Source of the DNA: CAVSRC01 sp963782045
GTDB lineage: Bacteria > Pseudomonadota > Alphaproteobacteria > Rhizobiales > Kaistiaceae
Direction: 5' to 3'
Assembly: GCA_963782045.1 (NCBI GenBank)
Contig: CAWAIR010000037.1
Span: 930,001-994,000, forward strand
DNA length: 64,000 bases
Shown here one piece after another: positions 52,094 through 61,898 of the stretch. A program made the translations under genes and the position numbers. The notes below the pieces were generated by a model. The model was not told the origin of the DNA. It searched no databases and saw only the letters and a list, made by a program, of their open reading frames with translations. How positions within the stretch are numbered: position 1 is the first letter of the stretch; each line of letters begins with the position of its first letter.

Positions 52094-53314
52094 TCAGGGC
52101 TTGGATGCAGGGATTGGGGGTTTGCGGAAATAGCGGTGGGCAACGAAGGGTAGCGCCACGACGGTGGCGGCGATCTCGCGGCCGCGCACTATCAATTCGA
52201 CCGGCATGCCGGGGTCGGCGACGCCGCCGGCGACATAGCCCATGGCGACCGGCCCGCCGACGGTGGCGCCGAAGCCGCCGGAGGTGACCACGCCGATGGA
52301 GCGGCCCTCGCTATCGCGGATTTCGGTGCCCTCGCGGGCCGGCGTCTTGCCCGTCGGCTTGATACCGACGCGGCGGCGGGGCGGGCCGGCCTCGAACTCG
52401 CGCAGGATGCGCCCGGCACCGGGGAAATCGGCGCGCTCGCGGCGGCGCTTGGAGACGGCGAAGGCGAGATCGGCCTCCACCGGTGAGGTGGTCGCATCGA
52501 GGTCGTGGCCGTTCAGCGGCAGCCCGGCTTCCAGGCGGAGGGAGTTGCGGGCGCCGAGGCCGACAGGCTTGACCCGCTCGTCGGCAAGCAGCGCATCCCA
52601 GAGGCCTTCGGCCTCGCCCGCCGGGACGAGGATCTCGAAGCCGTCCTCACCGGTATAGCCGGAGCGCGAGACGACGATCTTGCCGCCGCCCCAGGTGAAC
52701 GAGCCATAGGTCATGAAGCCGAGATCGGTCGCCGCCGGCAGCAGCGCCCGCATCACTGCGGCGGCCTGCGGCCCCTGCAAGGCAATAAGGCCCCCGTCGT
52801 CGGCGCGGGTGAGCGTGGCGCGATTCGCTGCGGCCCTGCGGATGAGATCGAAGTCGCCGTCCTTGGTACCGGCGTTGACGACGACATAGAGCGTGCCCGC
52901 CCAGGCTGGATCGGCGGGCCGTGCCACCATGAGGTCGTCGATGATGCCGCCGGCGTCGTTGAGAAGCAGCATGTAGCGGATCTGACCCGGCCTGAGCCCG
53001 GCGATGTCGCCGGAGACGAGCGGCTCGAGGACGGCAGCGATTGCCGCATGATCCGCCTCGGCGTCGCCGCCCGGCGCATCGAGTGACAGGAAGCATGGCC
53101 CCATATGCGACACGTCGAAGAGACCGGCGTGGGTGCGCGTCCAAGCGTGCTCGGCGATGATCCCGGTCGGATACTGGACCGGCATGGCGTAGCCGCCGAA
53201 CGGCACCATGCGGGCGCCGGCCGCGCGATGGCGCGCCGCCAGGACGGTCTCCTTGAGAAGTTCGGCAACAGCCGGATCGGCCACGGCAAGATCCTTCGAC
53301 AGATTGACGGACAC
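52094..53314 (-). CDS. gcvT: Aminomethyltransferase (glycine cleavage T protein)
   Basis: A 406-aa folate-dependent enzyme that releases ammonia and forms methylene-THF. Diagnostic blocks are GLFDVSHMG, RYMLLLNDAGGIIDDLMV, ALQGPQA and SRSGYTGEDGFEILVP. It starts with GTG 26 bp after the tandem glycine riboswitch. First gene of the gcv operon. Confidence 0.96.
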   Translation of the reverse strand: MSVNLSKDLAVADPAVAELLKETVLAARHRAAGARMVPFGGYAMPVQYPTGIIAEHAWTRTHAGLFDVSHMGPCFLSLDAPGGDAEADHAAIAAVLEPLVSGDIAGLRPGQIRYMLLLNDAGGIIDDLMVARPADPAWAGTLYVVVNAGTKDGDFDLIRRAAANRATLTRADDGGLIALQGPQAAAVMRALLPAATDLGFMTYGSFTWGGGKIVVSRSGYTGEDGFEILVPAGEAEGLWDALLADERVKPVGLGARNSLRLEAGLPLNGHDLDATTSPVEADLAFAVSKRRRERADFPGAGRILREFEAGPPRRRVGIKPTGKTPAREGTEIRDSEGRSIGVVTSGGFGATVGGPVAMGYVAGGVADPGMPVELIVRGREIAATVVALPFVAHRYFRKPPIPASKP

Positions 53315-53339
53315 GCGGCACGGGCCCTTCCCGTCCGCG

Positions 53340-53550
53340 CCCCCTCTGTCTTCGGACCTGAGAGATTCCTGCCGCTTGTCGCTCTCCCGCGGGGAGACGC
53401 CGGCAGTTACTCCGTCGGTGAGCGGGCGAGACTTTCCGCCTGCTGCTTTCCAGAGTGTCGCCGACCGGCCGGTCCTTTGGCCTGAGAGTTTCCGGGGCGG
53501 TTGCTCCTTCGGCGCCGGACCTCAGTGGTCCGGTCTCTCCCGGCGGTCGT
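53340..53550 (-). ncRNA. Tandem glycine riboswitch upstream of gcvT
   Basis: On the minus strand the first aptamer reads GGGAGAGACCGG, CCGAAGGAGCAA, CTCTCAGGC and AAAGGACCGG; a short linker with ACACTCTGGAAAG leads to a second aptamer with CACCGACGGAGTAAC, CTCTCAGGTCCGAAGACAG. This is the two-aptamer glycine riboswitch architecture, located directly before gcvT. It turns on the cleavage operon when glycine is plentiful. Confidence 0.93.
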
Positions 53551-53640
53551 TCATGCGCCGCAGCCCATGCGGGCGGCGTTGGCCAAGGCGCGACTCCACC
53601 TTGGCTGGAACCATCCTAGGACCGGCGCCGGCGGAGTCAA

Positions 53641-54270
53641 TCAGGTGCCGGTCTTCGGCTTGCCTTCGTCGAAGCCGACGAAGACGATCAGGTCGCGGTC
53701 GTCGGGGCCCACCTTGAACTCGACCTGATCGAACACGGCGCTGTAGTCGGAGGCAAAGTCCGGCGCCGCGAGATTGACGCTGACCGAAAACGCCTTGGAA
53801 AACAGCACGCTGTTGTCGTGCTGCCGGGTCACGGCGACGCGTATCGGCAGCTTGATGGTGCCGGCGCCGCCCTTCGGTCCTGCCAGGATGCGCCCGGCGA
53901 CACCCAGCTTGATCTGCAACGTGGAGGCGTCGAGCGCGTGACATTCCCGCGCCGTCTTGGTGATCGACCCCTGGGTGCGGATATAGGCGGGGTCGCCATC
54001 GTGGCCGCGCTCGTAGATGGCCATCGACTCCGTGCCGGGCAGGATCTGCACCGGTGGGCAATAGCCTGACTTGAGGAAGAAGCTGGAATCGTATTTGCCG
54101 GTGTCGACGGTGACCACGCCGGCATTGGTACTGGCGCCGGGATCGGCGCTGCCCTTGGGACCGCCGAAAAGGTTGGTCAGACCGCCGCCGCCCGAACCCC
54201 CGCTGCTGGCACAGGCGGCAAGCAGAGCCGCGGCGGCAAGAGTGACAAGAATTCCCGACAGCCGAGGCAT
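53641..54270 (-). CDS. Putative lipoprotein, hypothetical
   Basis: A 209-aa protein with a lipoprotein signal peptide: MPRLSGILVTLAAAALLAAC with lipobox LAAC, then a Gly/Ser-rich stretch. The mature part has CPPVQILPGTESMAIYERG and a beta-rich region. It probably sits in the outer membrane or periplasm. Function unknown. ATG 54270 is chosen for the signal; the frame is open upstream by 12 codons. Confidence 0.75.
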   Translation of the reverse strand: MPRLSGILVTLAAAALLAACASSGGSGGGGLTNLFGGPKGSADPGASTNAGVVTVDTGKYDSSFFLKSGYCPPVQILPGTESMAIYERGHDGDPAYIRTQGSITKTARECHALDASTLQIKLGVAGRILAGPKGGAGTIKLPIRVAVTRQHDNSVLFSKAFSVSVNLAAPDFASDYSAVFDQVEFKVGPDDRDLIVFVGFDEGKPKTGT

Positions 54271-54464
54271 GCGCCCACCCAGAAATGCAGAAATATCAGG
54301 CCGCAAAAGCAGTTCCTCCCAACCGAATGCGGCCTTTCTATAGCAGCGGTCCGCGGACTTGGCGACCGGCTGGAAGCCCTCCAGCCTTTCCCTTGCCGCG
54401 CCAGCCCCCGGTCGCTACGTTCGGCGATGGGAGATGCCCACCCGGCCTTGCCTTGAACACGGCT

Positions 54465-54508
54465 AGAGATACAGCCCGGCGATGAGAAGAGACACAGCCC
54501 GGCGATGA
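54465..54508 (+). repeat. 23-bp tandem duplication over the thrC start
   Basis: AGAGATACAGCCCGGCGATGA (54465-54485) and AGAGACACAGCCCGGCGATGA (54488-54508) match at 20 of 21 bases. It creates an extra ATG at 54482 that opens an eight-codon frame (MRRDTARR) whose stop overlaps the thrC ATG. Confidence 0.7.
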
Positions 54509-55920
54509 AGTATGTGAGTACGCGGGGACGAGCCCCCGCATCCGGTTTCTCGAACGTCCTGCTGGCAGGTCTTGCCGGCGACGGTGGCCTTTTTGTGCCC
54601 GACGTGTGGCCGCAATTCAGCCCGCAGACGATCGCCGGGCTGGTTGGGCTTCCCTATGCCGAGACCGCCTTCCGGGTGATCCGTCCCTTCACCGGCGGCG
54701 AGATCGCCGACGATGCGCTGCGCGCCATGTGCGTCTCCGCCTATGCCGCCTTCCGCCATCCGGCGGTGGTGCCGCTCACCCAGATTGCCCCCGGCTCATG
54801 GCTGCTCGAGCTGTTCCACGGGCCGACGCTGTCGTTCAAGGACGTCGCCATGCAGTTGTTGGCGCGGCTGATGGACCATGTACTGGCAGAGCGTGGCCAG
54901 CGTGTGACAATCATCGGCGCCACCTCCGGCGACACCGGCGCCGCGGCGATCGAGGCCTTCCGCGGCCGCGACAACGCCGACGTCTTCATTCTCTTTCCCG
55001 AGGGGCGGGTTTCGCCGATCCAGCAGCGGCAGATGACCACCGTCGATGCCGACAACATCCACGCCATCGCGGTGAAAGGCACCTTCGACGACTGCCAGGC
55101 GTTGGTGAAGGGCTTGTTTGGCAACCAGAAGCTGCGCGACCGACTCGGGCTCGCCGGCGTCAACTCGATCAACTGGGCGCGCATCCTCGGCCAGGTCGTC
55201 TACTACTTCACCGCCGCAGTGGCGCTCGGCAGCCCGGCGCGGGCGGTCGCGTTCACCGTGCCGACCGGCAATTTCGGCGACATCTTCGCCGGATACGCCG
55301 CCAAGCGCATGGGGCTGCCGGTCGAGCGGCTGGTGATCGCCACCAACATCAACGACATCCTGGCGCGGACGCTGGCGACGGGCCGCTACGAGGTGCGCGG
55401 TGTGGATGCCACCACCTCGCCCTCGATGGACATCCAGGTGTCGTCCAATTTCGAGCGGCTGCTGTTCGAGGCCTACGGGCGGGACGCAGCGGCGGTCGAG
55501 GGCCTTATGCAGCGGCTCGCCCAGAGCGGGACCTTCGACGTCGCACGCGAGCCGCTCGACCGCATCCGCACCGATTTCGCCGCCGGCAGGGCCGACGAGG
55601 CCGAGGGTGCCGCCACCATTGCCGAGGTTCATGCGGCGACCGGCCTGACGCCCGATCCGCACACGGCAATCGCGCTTGCCGTCAGCCGCCGCTTCGTTGA
55701 TCGGACGGTGCCCATGGTGACGCTCGCCACCGCCCACCCGGCCAAGTTCCCCGACGCGGTCGAGGCGGCGACCGGCGTCCGTCCCGCCCTGCCGCATTCG
55801 CTGGCCGACATTCTCGACAGGCCCGAGCGCTACGCGACGCTGGCCAACGATGCGCGGGCGATCGAGGATTACATTGCGGCCAACAGCCGCGCCATCTCTG
55901 AAGAAAGTCTGACACCATGA
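54505..55920 (+). CDS. thrC: Threonine synthase
   Basis: A 471-aa PLP enzyme that converts O-phosphohomoserine to threonine. The PLP lysine is Lys112 in GPTLSFKDVAMQ. Other blocks are IIGATSGDTGAAAIEAF and TGNFGDIFAGY. It starts MKYVSTRG. A short duplication precedes the start. The peptidase gene overlaps its stop (ATGA). ThrB is found 7 kb downstream. Confidence 0.97.
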   Translation: MKYVSTRGRAPASGFSNVLLAGLAGDGGLFVPDVWPQFSPQTIAGLVGLPYAETAFRVIRPFTGGEIADDALRAMCVSAYAAFRHPAVVPLTQIAPGSWLLELFHGPTLSFKDVAMQLLARLMDHVLAERGQRVTIIGATSGDTGAAAIEAFRGRDNADVFILFPEGRVSPIQQRQMTTVDADNIHAIAVKGTFDDCQALVKGLFGNQKLRDRLGLAGVNSINWARILGQVVYYFTAAVALGSPARAVAFTVPTGNFGDIFAGYAAKRMGLPVERLVIATNINDILARTLATGRYEVRGVDATTSPSMDIQVSSNFERLLFEAYGRDAAAVEGLMQRLAQSGTFDVAREPLDRIRTDFAAGRADEAEGAATIAEVHAATGLTPDPHTAIALAVSRRFVDRTVPMVTLATAHPAKFPDAVEAATGVRPALPHSLADILDRPERYATLANDARAIEDYIAANSRAISEESLTP

Positions 55921-57191
55921 CCGTTCGCCAGTCGCGTCTCGAGTCCGGCCTCTCGGTCATCACCCACCCGATGGAGGATCTGGAAAGCGCCGCACTCGGC
56001 GTCTGGGTCCGTGCCGGCTCGCGCTCGGAGGAGGAGAACGAGCACGGCCTGTCGCATCTTCTCGAGCATATGGCGTTCAAGGGCACCCGCACCCGCTCGG
56101 CGCTCGACATCGCCGAGGAGATCGAGGCGGTCGGCGGCGAGGTGAACGCCGCGACCAGCGTCGAGACCACCGCCTACTATGCCCGCATCCTCAAGGCCGA
56201 CGTGCCGCTCGCGCTCGATATCCTGTCGGACATCCTGCAGAACTCGGCTTTCGACGCGAAGGAGCTGGCGCGCGAGCAGCACGTCATCGTTCAGGAGATC
56301 GGCGCCGCGCTCGATACGCCCGACGATCAGGTCTACGACCTGTTCACCGAGGCCGCCTACCCCGATCAGCCGATCGGGCGCACGATCCTAGGCACGCCGG
56401 AGACGGTGCGCGCCACCGGTTCTTCGATGCTGGGCGCCTATCTCGGCCGCCATTACCGGGGGCCGCACATGGTGCTGGCCGCGGCCGGTGCGCTCGACCA
56501 CGACCGCCTGGTCGAACTTGCCGCCGAACGCTTCGCCCCTCTCGGCCGCGAGCCCGGCCCGGCCCCGGCACCGGCCGTCTACCACGGTGGCGACCGGCGC
56601 CAGTCGCGCGAGCTGATGGAGACGCAGATCATCCTCGGCTTCGAGGGGCGTCCCTACACCTCGGAGGGCTTCTATGCGGCGCAGGTGCTCTCGGCGGTGC
56701 TCGGCGGCGGAATGTCGTCTCGCCTCTTCCAGGAAGTGCGCGAGCGGCGCGGGCTGTGCTACTCGATCTATGCCTTCCACTGGAGCTTCTCCGACAGCGG
56801 CATTCTCGGCATCCACGCGGCCACCGGGCCCGGCGACGCCGGCGAGCTGATGCCGGTGATCCTCGGCGAACTGGAACGCGCCGCCCACGACATCGGCGAG
56901 ACGGAACTTCAGCGCGCCAAGGCGCAACTGCGCGCCGGCCTGCTGATGACGCTGGAAAACCCCGCGGCGCGGGCCGGACAACTCGCCCGCCAGATCCTGC
57001 TGTTCGGCCGGCACATCCCGGTCGTCGAGCTGGCCGGGCGCATCGACGCGATCACGGTCCAGGAAATTCGCAAGCTGGCCGAGGACATCATCACCGGCAG
57101 CCGGCCGACGCTCGCCGCGGTCGGGCCGCTCGACGGGCTGATGGGGGCGGAGAAGGTTGCGGAACGTTTCGGCGCTAGATTGAGTGCCTGA
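55917..57191 (+). CDS. M16 family zinc peptidase
   Basis: A 424-aa insulinase-type protease. The inverted zinc motif is His47-Leu-Leu-Glu50-His51 (HLLEHMAFKGT), followed by the GGEVNAATSVETTAYYA block that holds the third ligand. It is close to mitochondrial processing peptidase beta, as in other alphaproteobacteria. It overlaps thrC by four bases. Confidence 0.94.
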   Translation: MTVRQSRLESGLSVITHPMEDLESAALGVWVRAGSRSEEENEHGLSHLLEHMAFKGTRTRSALDIAEEIEAVGGEVNAATSVETTAYYARILKADVPLALDILSDILQNSAFDAKELAREQHVIVQEIGAALDTPDDQVYDLFTEAAYPDQPIGRTILGTPETVRATGSSMLGAYLGRHYRGPHMVLAAAGALDHDRLVELAAERFAPLGREPGPAPAPAVYHGGDRRQSRELMETQIILGFEGRPYTSEGFYAAQVLSAVLGGGMSSRLFQEVRERRGLCYSIYAFHWSFSDSGILGIHAATGPGDAGELMPVILGELERAAHDIGETELQRAKAQLRAGLLMTLENPAARAGQLARQILLFGRHIPVVELAGRIDAITVQEIRKLAEDIITGSRPTLAAVGPLDGLMGAEKVAERFGARLSA

Positions 57192-57201
57192 GAGGCGGCA
57201 G

Positions 57202-57789
57202 ATGGCATTCCTGCGCTCGATATCGACCGGCACGACGCCGCCGGTGCTGCGCGGCGAGCGCGTCATGCTGCGCACCGCGGTCTTCGGCGACTATGCCCAG
57301 TGGGCGAAGCTGCGCGAGGATAGCCGCGCCTTCCTCGCCCCGTGGGAACCGATCTGGCCGGCCGACGACCTCACCAAGCTCGCCTTCCGCCGGCGGCTGA
57401 GGCGCTACCAGCGCGAGATCCGCAACGCCACCGGCTATCCGTTCTTCCTGTTCTCGCCCGATGGCGAAACGCTGGTCGGCGGCCTCACCCTCTCCCAGGT
57501 CCAGCGTGGCGTCACCCAGTCGGTGGTGCTCGGCTACTGGATGGGCGCGCCCTATGCCGGCAAGGGGCTGATGACCAGCGCGGTAAGAGCGGTCAGCGCC
57601 TTCGTCTTCGACACGCTGCACCTCAACCGAATCGAGGCCGCCTGCCTCCCCCACAATGCCGCCTCAATTCGCCTCCTCGAAAAGGTCGGATTCGCCCGCG
57701 AGGGTTACGCCCGCAAGTATCTTTGCATCGACGGCCGCTGGCAGGATCACCTGCTTTTCGGCCTGGTCCGCGACGATCGGCGGCCTTGA
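57202..57789 (+). CDS. GNAT N-acetyltransferase, RimJ/RimL type
   Basis: A 195-aa acetyltransferase. The acetyl-CoA motif A is LGYWMGAPYAGKGLMTSAV, then RIEAACLPHNAASIRLLEKVGF, as in RimJ/RimL enzymes that acetylate protein N termini. ATG 57202 follows GAGAGG with good spacing; a GTG six codons upstream is also possible. Target unknown. Confidence 0.9.
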   Translation: MAFLRSISTGTTPPVLRGERVMLRTAVFGDYAQWAKLREDSRAFLAPWEPIWPADDLTKLAFRRRLRRYQREIRNATGYPFFLFSPDGETLVGGLTLSQVQRGVTQSVVLGYWMGAPYAGKGLMTSAVRAVSAFVFDTLHLNRIEAACLPHNAASIRLLEKVGFAREGYARKYLCIDGRWQDHLLFGLVRDDRRP

Positions 57790-57893
57790 GGCGGACGGCG
57801 GCGGCGGGACCGGCCGGATCGCTAGGTTCTGCTTGCCGGACCGGCGGGATCAACTTAGTACTCAACGGTCCACTCCGGGTGCTGGAGGATCGG

Positions 57894-60798
57894 TTGCAGT
57901 TCGCGCGTCGTATCGCGGTCCTCGTTCTCACTTTGTTGAGCCTCTTCGCCGTGTCGGTACCCGCCGACGCGCTGGAGGCGGTGCCGGTGCCGCTGGACGG
58001 GCGCACCCTCGACCTGACCAAGGCCATCCAGCTCTACCGGCAGCAGGATGACCGCATCCAGGTGTCGACGGCGCCCGGCGCGGACGGCATCGTGCGGCGC
58101 ATCGAGGTCAAGGCGCGCGAGGCCAGCGGCGGCACATCCTTCTGGGCGGTGTTTGCGCTGTCCAACAACGGCGACGAGCAGATCGACCGGCTGCTGGTGG
58201 CGCCGCATTTCCGCCTGGCCGGGTCCGGCCTGCTGTGGCCCGATCTCGGCGCTTCGCGCATTGCCTCGATCACGCCCAGCCAGGGATTCGCCCCCGACCG
58301 CCAGCCGAGCCAGGAGGCGGACGTCTTCCGCGTCACCCTCGATCCCGGCGCGGTGGTCACCTTCGTCGCCGAACTGCGCACCCTCGACCTGCCGCAGCTT
58401 TATCTGTGGGACAGCGACGCCTACAAGGACTCGGTCAACAGCTACACGCTCTATCGCGGCATCGTGCTCGGCATCTCGGGCCTGCTGGCGCTGTTCCTGA
58501 CCATCGTCTTCGTGGTCAAGGGCACCGCCATGTTCCCGGCGACCGCGGCGCTGGCCTGGTCGGTGCTGGTCTATCTGTGCATCGACTTCGGCTTCTGGAA
58601 CCGGGTGATCAACGTCTCGCCAGGGGGCGATCAGGTATGGCGCGCCGGCTCGGAGGTATTTCTCGCCGCCTCGCTGGTCATCTTCTCCTATACCTATCTC
58701 AACCTCAGTCGATGGCACGTGCGCTACAGCCATCTCACCATCGGCTGGCTGATCGGCCTCGGCATCCTGCTCGGCGTATCGGTGATCGAGCCGTCGGTGG
58801 CGGCCGGCATCGCCCGCTTCTCGATCGGCTTCACCGCCGTGGCCGGCTTCGGCATCATCGTCTACCTCGCCACCCACCGCTACGATCGCGCCATCATGCT
58901 GATCCCGACCTGGGTGCTGCTGGTGGTGTGGACCTTCGCGGCGTGGCTCACCGTCACCGGCAACCTGGTCAACGACGTGGTGCAGCCGGCGCTCGCCGGC
59001 GGGCTGGTGCTGATCGTGCTGCTCATCGGGTTCACCGTCATGCAGCATGCCTTCGCCGGCGGCCTGGTCATGCAGGGGCCGCTCGGCGAGACCGAGCGCA
59101 AGGCGCTGGCGCTGACCGGCGCCGGCGACATCGTGTGGGACTGGGACGTCAGCCGCGACCGCATCTACACCGGGCCCGAGGCAGAGGACCTGCTCGGCCT
59201 GCCGCGCGGAACGCTGGAGGGCCCGGCGCGCGACTGGCTGGAAATCCTCCATCCGGGCGACCGCGACCGTTTCCGCACGACGCTGGACACGGCCGTGGAA
59301 CTCAGGCGCGGCCGCATCCACCAGGATTTCCGCCTGCGCTGCGAGGACGGCCACTACCGCTACTTCCACCTGAGGGCGCGGCCGGTGCTGGGCACCGACG
59401 GCGAGGTCCTGCGCTGCGTCGGCACGCTGCTCGACGTGACCGAGGAGCGCACCTCGGAAGAACGACTGCTGCACGACGCCGTCCACGATAACCTGACGGG
59501 GCTGCCCAATCGCGAGCTGTTCATCGACCGGCTGCGCGCGGCGATCACCCGCACCACCACGGAAGGCGCGGCGCGACCGTCGGTGTTCGTGCTCGACATC
59601 GACCGCTTCAAGCAGATCAACGACGGCTTCGGCGTCGCGGTCGGCGACTTCGATCCTGCTCACCATTGCCCGGCGCCTCGCCCGCCTGCTGAAGCCGCAG
59701 GACACGCTGGCGCGCCTTGCCGGCGACCAGTTCGCCTTCCTGCTCATCTCCGAGAACCAGCCGGAACGCATCGCCGGCTTCGCCGAATCGGTTCGGCGGA
59801 CGCTGAGGGCGCCGATCACGCTGGGCGAGAAGGAGATCTTCCTCACCGGCTCGATCGGCATCGCCATGCACGACGGCAAGCAGCAGATCGAGGCCCAGGA
59901 CCTGATCAAGGACGCCGAGATGGGCACCTTCCACGCCAAGCGGCTGGGCGGCGACCGCATCGAGGCCTTCCGCCCGGCGCTGCGCCAGCACGGCAGCGAC
60001 CTGGCAACGCTCGAAGCCGACCTGCGCCGGGCGCTCGGCCGCGAGGAGATCAAGGTGCTCTACCAGCCGATCGTGCGGCTGGACGACAAGACCATCGCCG
60101 GCTTCGAGGCGCTGGTGCGCTGGGACCATCCCAAGCTCGGCCGCATCCCGCCGAGCGATTTCGTGCCGCTGGCCGAACGCACCGGCCTCATCATCCCGCT
60201 CGGCCTGTTCGTGCTCGATCGCGCCGGGCGCCAGCTTGCCGAATGGCAGGAGGAGCTCGGCCGCCACACCTTCCTGTTCGTCAGCGTCAACGTGTCGAGC
60301 CGGCAGCTTCTCCGCCACGATCTGATCAACGACGTCAAGTCGGTGCTGGTGCGCTCCAACCTTCAGCACGGCTCGCTCAAGCTGGAAGTGACCGAGAGCC
60401 TGGTGATGGAGAACCCGGAATACGCCGCGCAGGTGCTGACCCGGGTGCGCGAGCTCGGCGCCGGCCTGTCGCTTGACGATTTCGGCACCGGCTACTCGTC
60501 GCTGTCCTATCTCCAGCGCTTCCCCTTCGACACCATCAAGATCGACCAGACCTTCGTGCGCGGCAGCGGCATCGGCGACCGCCGGGTGATCCTCAAGTCG
60601 ATCATCACGCTTGCCCACGACCTCAACATGGAAGTGGTCGCCGAGGGCGCCGAATCGGAGGGCGACGCCATCGAACTGGCCGAGCTCGGCGCCGAATATG
60701 TCCAGGGCTTCCTCTACGGCCAGCCGATGACGGCGGCGGAGGCGAGCAAGCTCATCTTCCGCACGGCCGACGAGGACGAAGAGGAAGAGCTGGCGTGA
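57894..60798 (+). CDS. Membrane sensor with PAS-GGDEF-EAL domains, frameshifted
   Basis: A signalling protein of about 967 aa once corrected. TTG 57894 has GGAGG five bases before it and opens a signal peptide (AVLVLTLLSLFAVSVPADA). A periplasmic part extends to about residue 180, then about seven membrane helices to 385, a PAS domain (405-515), a GGDEF domain (530-690) and an EAL domain (705-960). The GGDEF site is degenerate (LAGDQF); EAL residues FEALVRW and DDFGTGYSS are kept, so c-di-GMP hydrolysis or binding is likely. The frame breaks at 59649-59650 in the GGDEF domain; dropping one T restores GDSILLTIARRL and a GACTC (GANTC) site. Confidence 0.88.
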
Positions 60799-60810
60799 AT
60801 TCCGTTTTAT

Positions 60811-60866
60811 ATCAATGACTTCAACAGATTTGTCGATTTTCGCACTTGATTGTTGAAGCCATTGAT
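60811..60866. promoter_or_regulatory. Large AT-rich inverted repeat before ispH
   Basis: ATCAATGACTTCAACA (60811-60826) and TGTTGAAGCCATTGAT (60851-60866) pair at 15 of 16 positions around a 24-nt loop. It lies 12 bp after the GGDEF-EAL stop and 60 bp before the ispH start, in an AT-rich patch. No T-run follows, so it is more likely an operator or RNA structure than a terminator. Confidence 0.5.
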
Positions 60867-60926
60867 CTGCCAAGTTTCTTCGTCCCTTCTTGACAGGCGC
60901 CGGTGCCCTCCCCCAAGTCCACCAGC

Positions 60927-61886
60927 ATGAGCGAAGCTAGGCCGCCCCTCGACATCCTGCTGTGCAGCCCGCGCGGATTCTGCGCCGGCGTCGATCGCGC
61001 CATCCAGATCGTCGAGCTGGCGCTGAAGAAGTTCGGCCCGCCGGTCTATGTGCGCCACGAGATCGTCCACAACCGCTACGTGGTCGACAGCCTCAAGGCC
61101 AAGGGCGCGGTGTTCGTCGAGGAACTCGACGAAATCCCCGATACCGCCCAGCCGGTCGTCTTCTCCGCCCACGGGGTCGCCAAGGCGGTGCCGGAGGCGG
61201 CCCGCCTGCGCAACCTGTTCCCTCTCGACGCCACCTGCCCGCTGGTCACCAAGGTGCATCGTGAGGCGGAGATCCACTTCCGCAAGGGCCGCGAGATCGT
61301 GCTCATTGGCCATGCCGGCCACCCGGAGGTGGTCGGCACCATGGGCCAGCTTCCGCAAGCCGCGATCACGCTGATCGAGACCGAGGCGATTGCCCGCGCC
61401 TACCAGCCGAAATCGCCGGAGAAGCTCGCCTACATTACCCAGACGACGCTGTCGGTGGACGATACCGCCGCGATCGTGGCGATCCTCGGTGAGCGCTTCC
61501 CGGCGATGGCGGCGCCCCACAAGGAAGACATCTGCTACGCCACCACCAACCGGCAGGAGGCGGTGAAGCGCGTCGCGCGGCAGGTCGACGCCATGGTCGT
61601 CATCGGCGCACCCAACTCGTCCAATTCGCAGCGTCTGCGCGAGGTGGCCGAGCGCGCCGGCTGCCCGCTCTCCATGCTCGTGCAGCGCGCCGGCGATCTC
61701 GACTGGCAGCTCCTTGCCGGCATCGGCCGTGTTGGCATCACGGCCGGCGCCTCGGCGCCGGAGGTGCTGGTCGAGGAGGTGATCGACGCCTTCGCCGCCC
61801 GCCATGCGGTCCGTGTCGAGGTGGTGACGGCGGCGGAGGAAGCGGTCACCTTCAACCTGCCGAGGGCGCTTCGCGAGATGGCCTGA
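60927..61886 (+). CDS. ispH: 4-hydroxy-3-methylbut-2-enyl diphosphate reductase
   Basis: A 319-aa Fe-S enzyme, the last step of the MEP pathway. It has CSPRGFCAGVDRAI with the first cluster Cys, VFSAHGVAKAV, DATCPLVTKVH with the second Cys, and the GAPNSSNS block. ATG 60927 is preferred; a GTG eight codons upstream is possible. It begins the ispH-(EamA)-thrB-rnhA region typical of the order. Confidence 0.96.
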   Translation: MSEARPPLDILLCSPRGFCAGVDRAIQIVELALKKFGPPVYVRHEIVHNRYVVDSLKAKGAVFVEELDEIPDTAQPVVFSAHGVAKAVPEAARLRNLFPLDATCPLVTKVHREAEIHFRKGREIVLIGHAGHPEVVGTMGQLPQAAITLIETEAIARAYQPKSPEKLAYITQTTLSVDDTAAIVAILGERFPAMAAPHKEDICYATTNRQEAVKRVARQVDAMVVIGAPNSSNSQRLREVAERAGCPLSMLVQRAGDLDWQLLAGIGRVGITAGASAPEVLVEEVIDAFAARHAVRVEVVTAAEEAVTFNLPRALREMA

Positions 61887-61898
61887 GCGCCACTCGCC

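Noticed and set aside
54465..54508. CRISPR-like repeat
   Set aside because: Only two units with a 2-bp gap and no spacers; it is a tandem duplication over a gene start.
57342..57893. Apparent long N-terminal extension of the GGDEF-EAL gene through the GNAT gene
   Set aside because: The extension overlaps GNAT in another frame; the signal peptide and ribosome site at 57894 define the true start.
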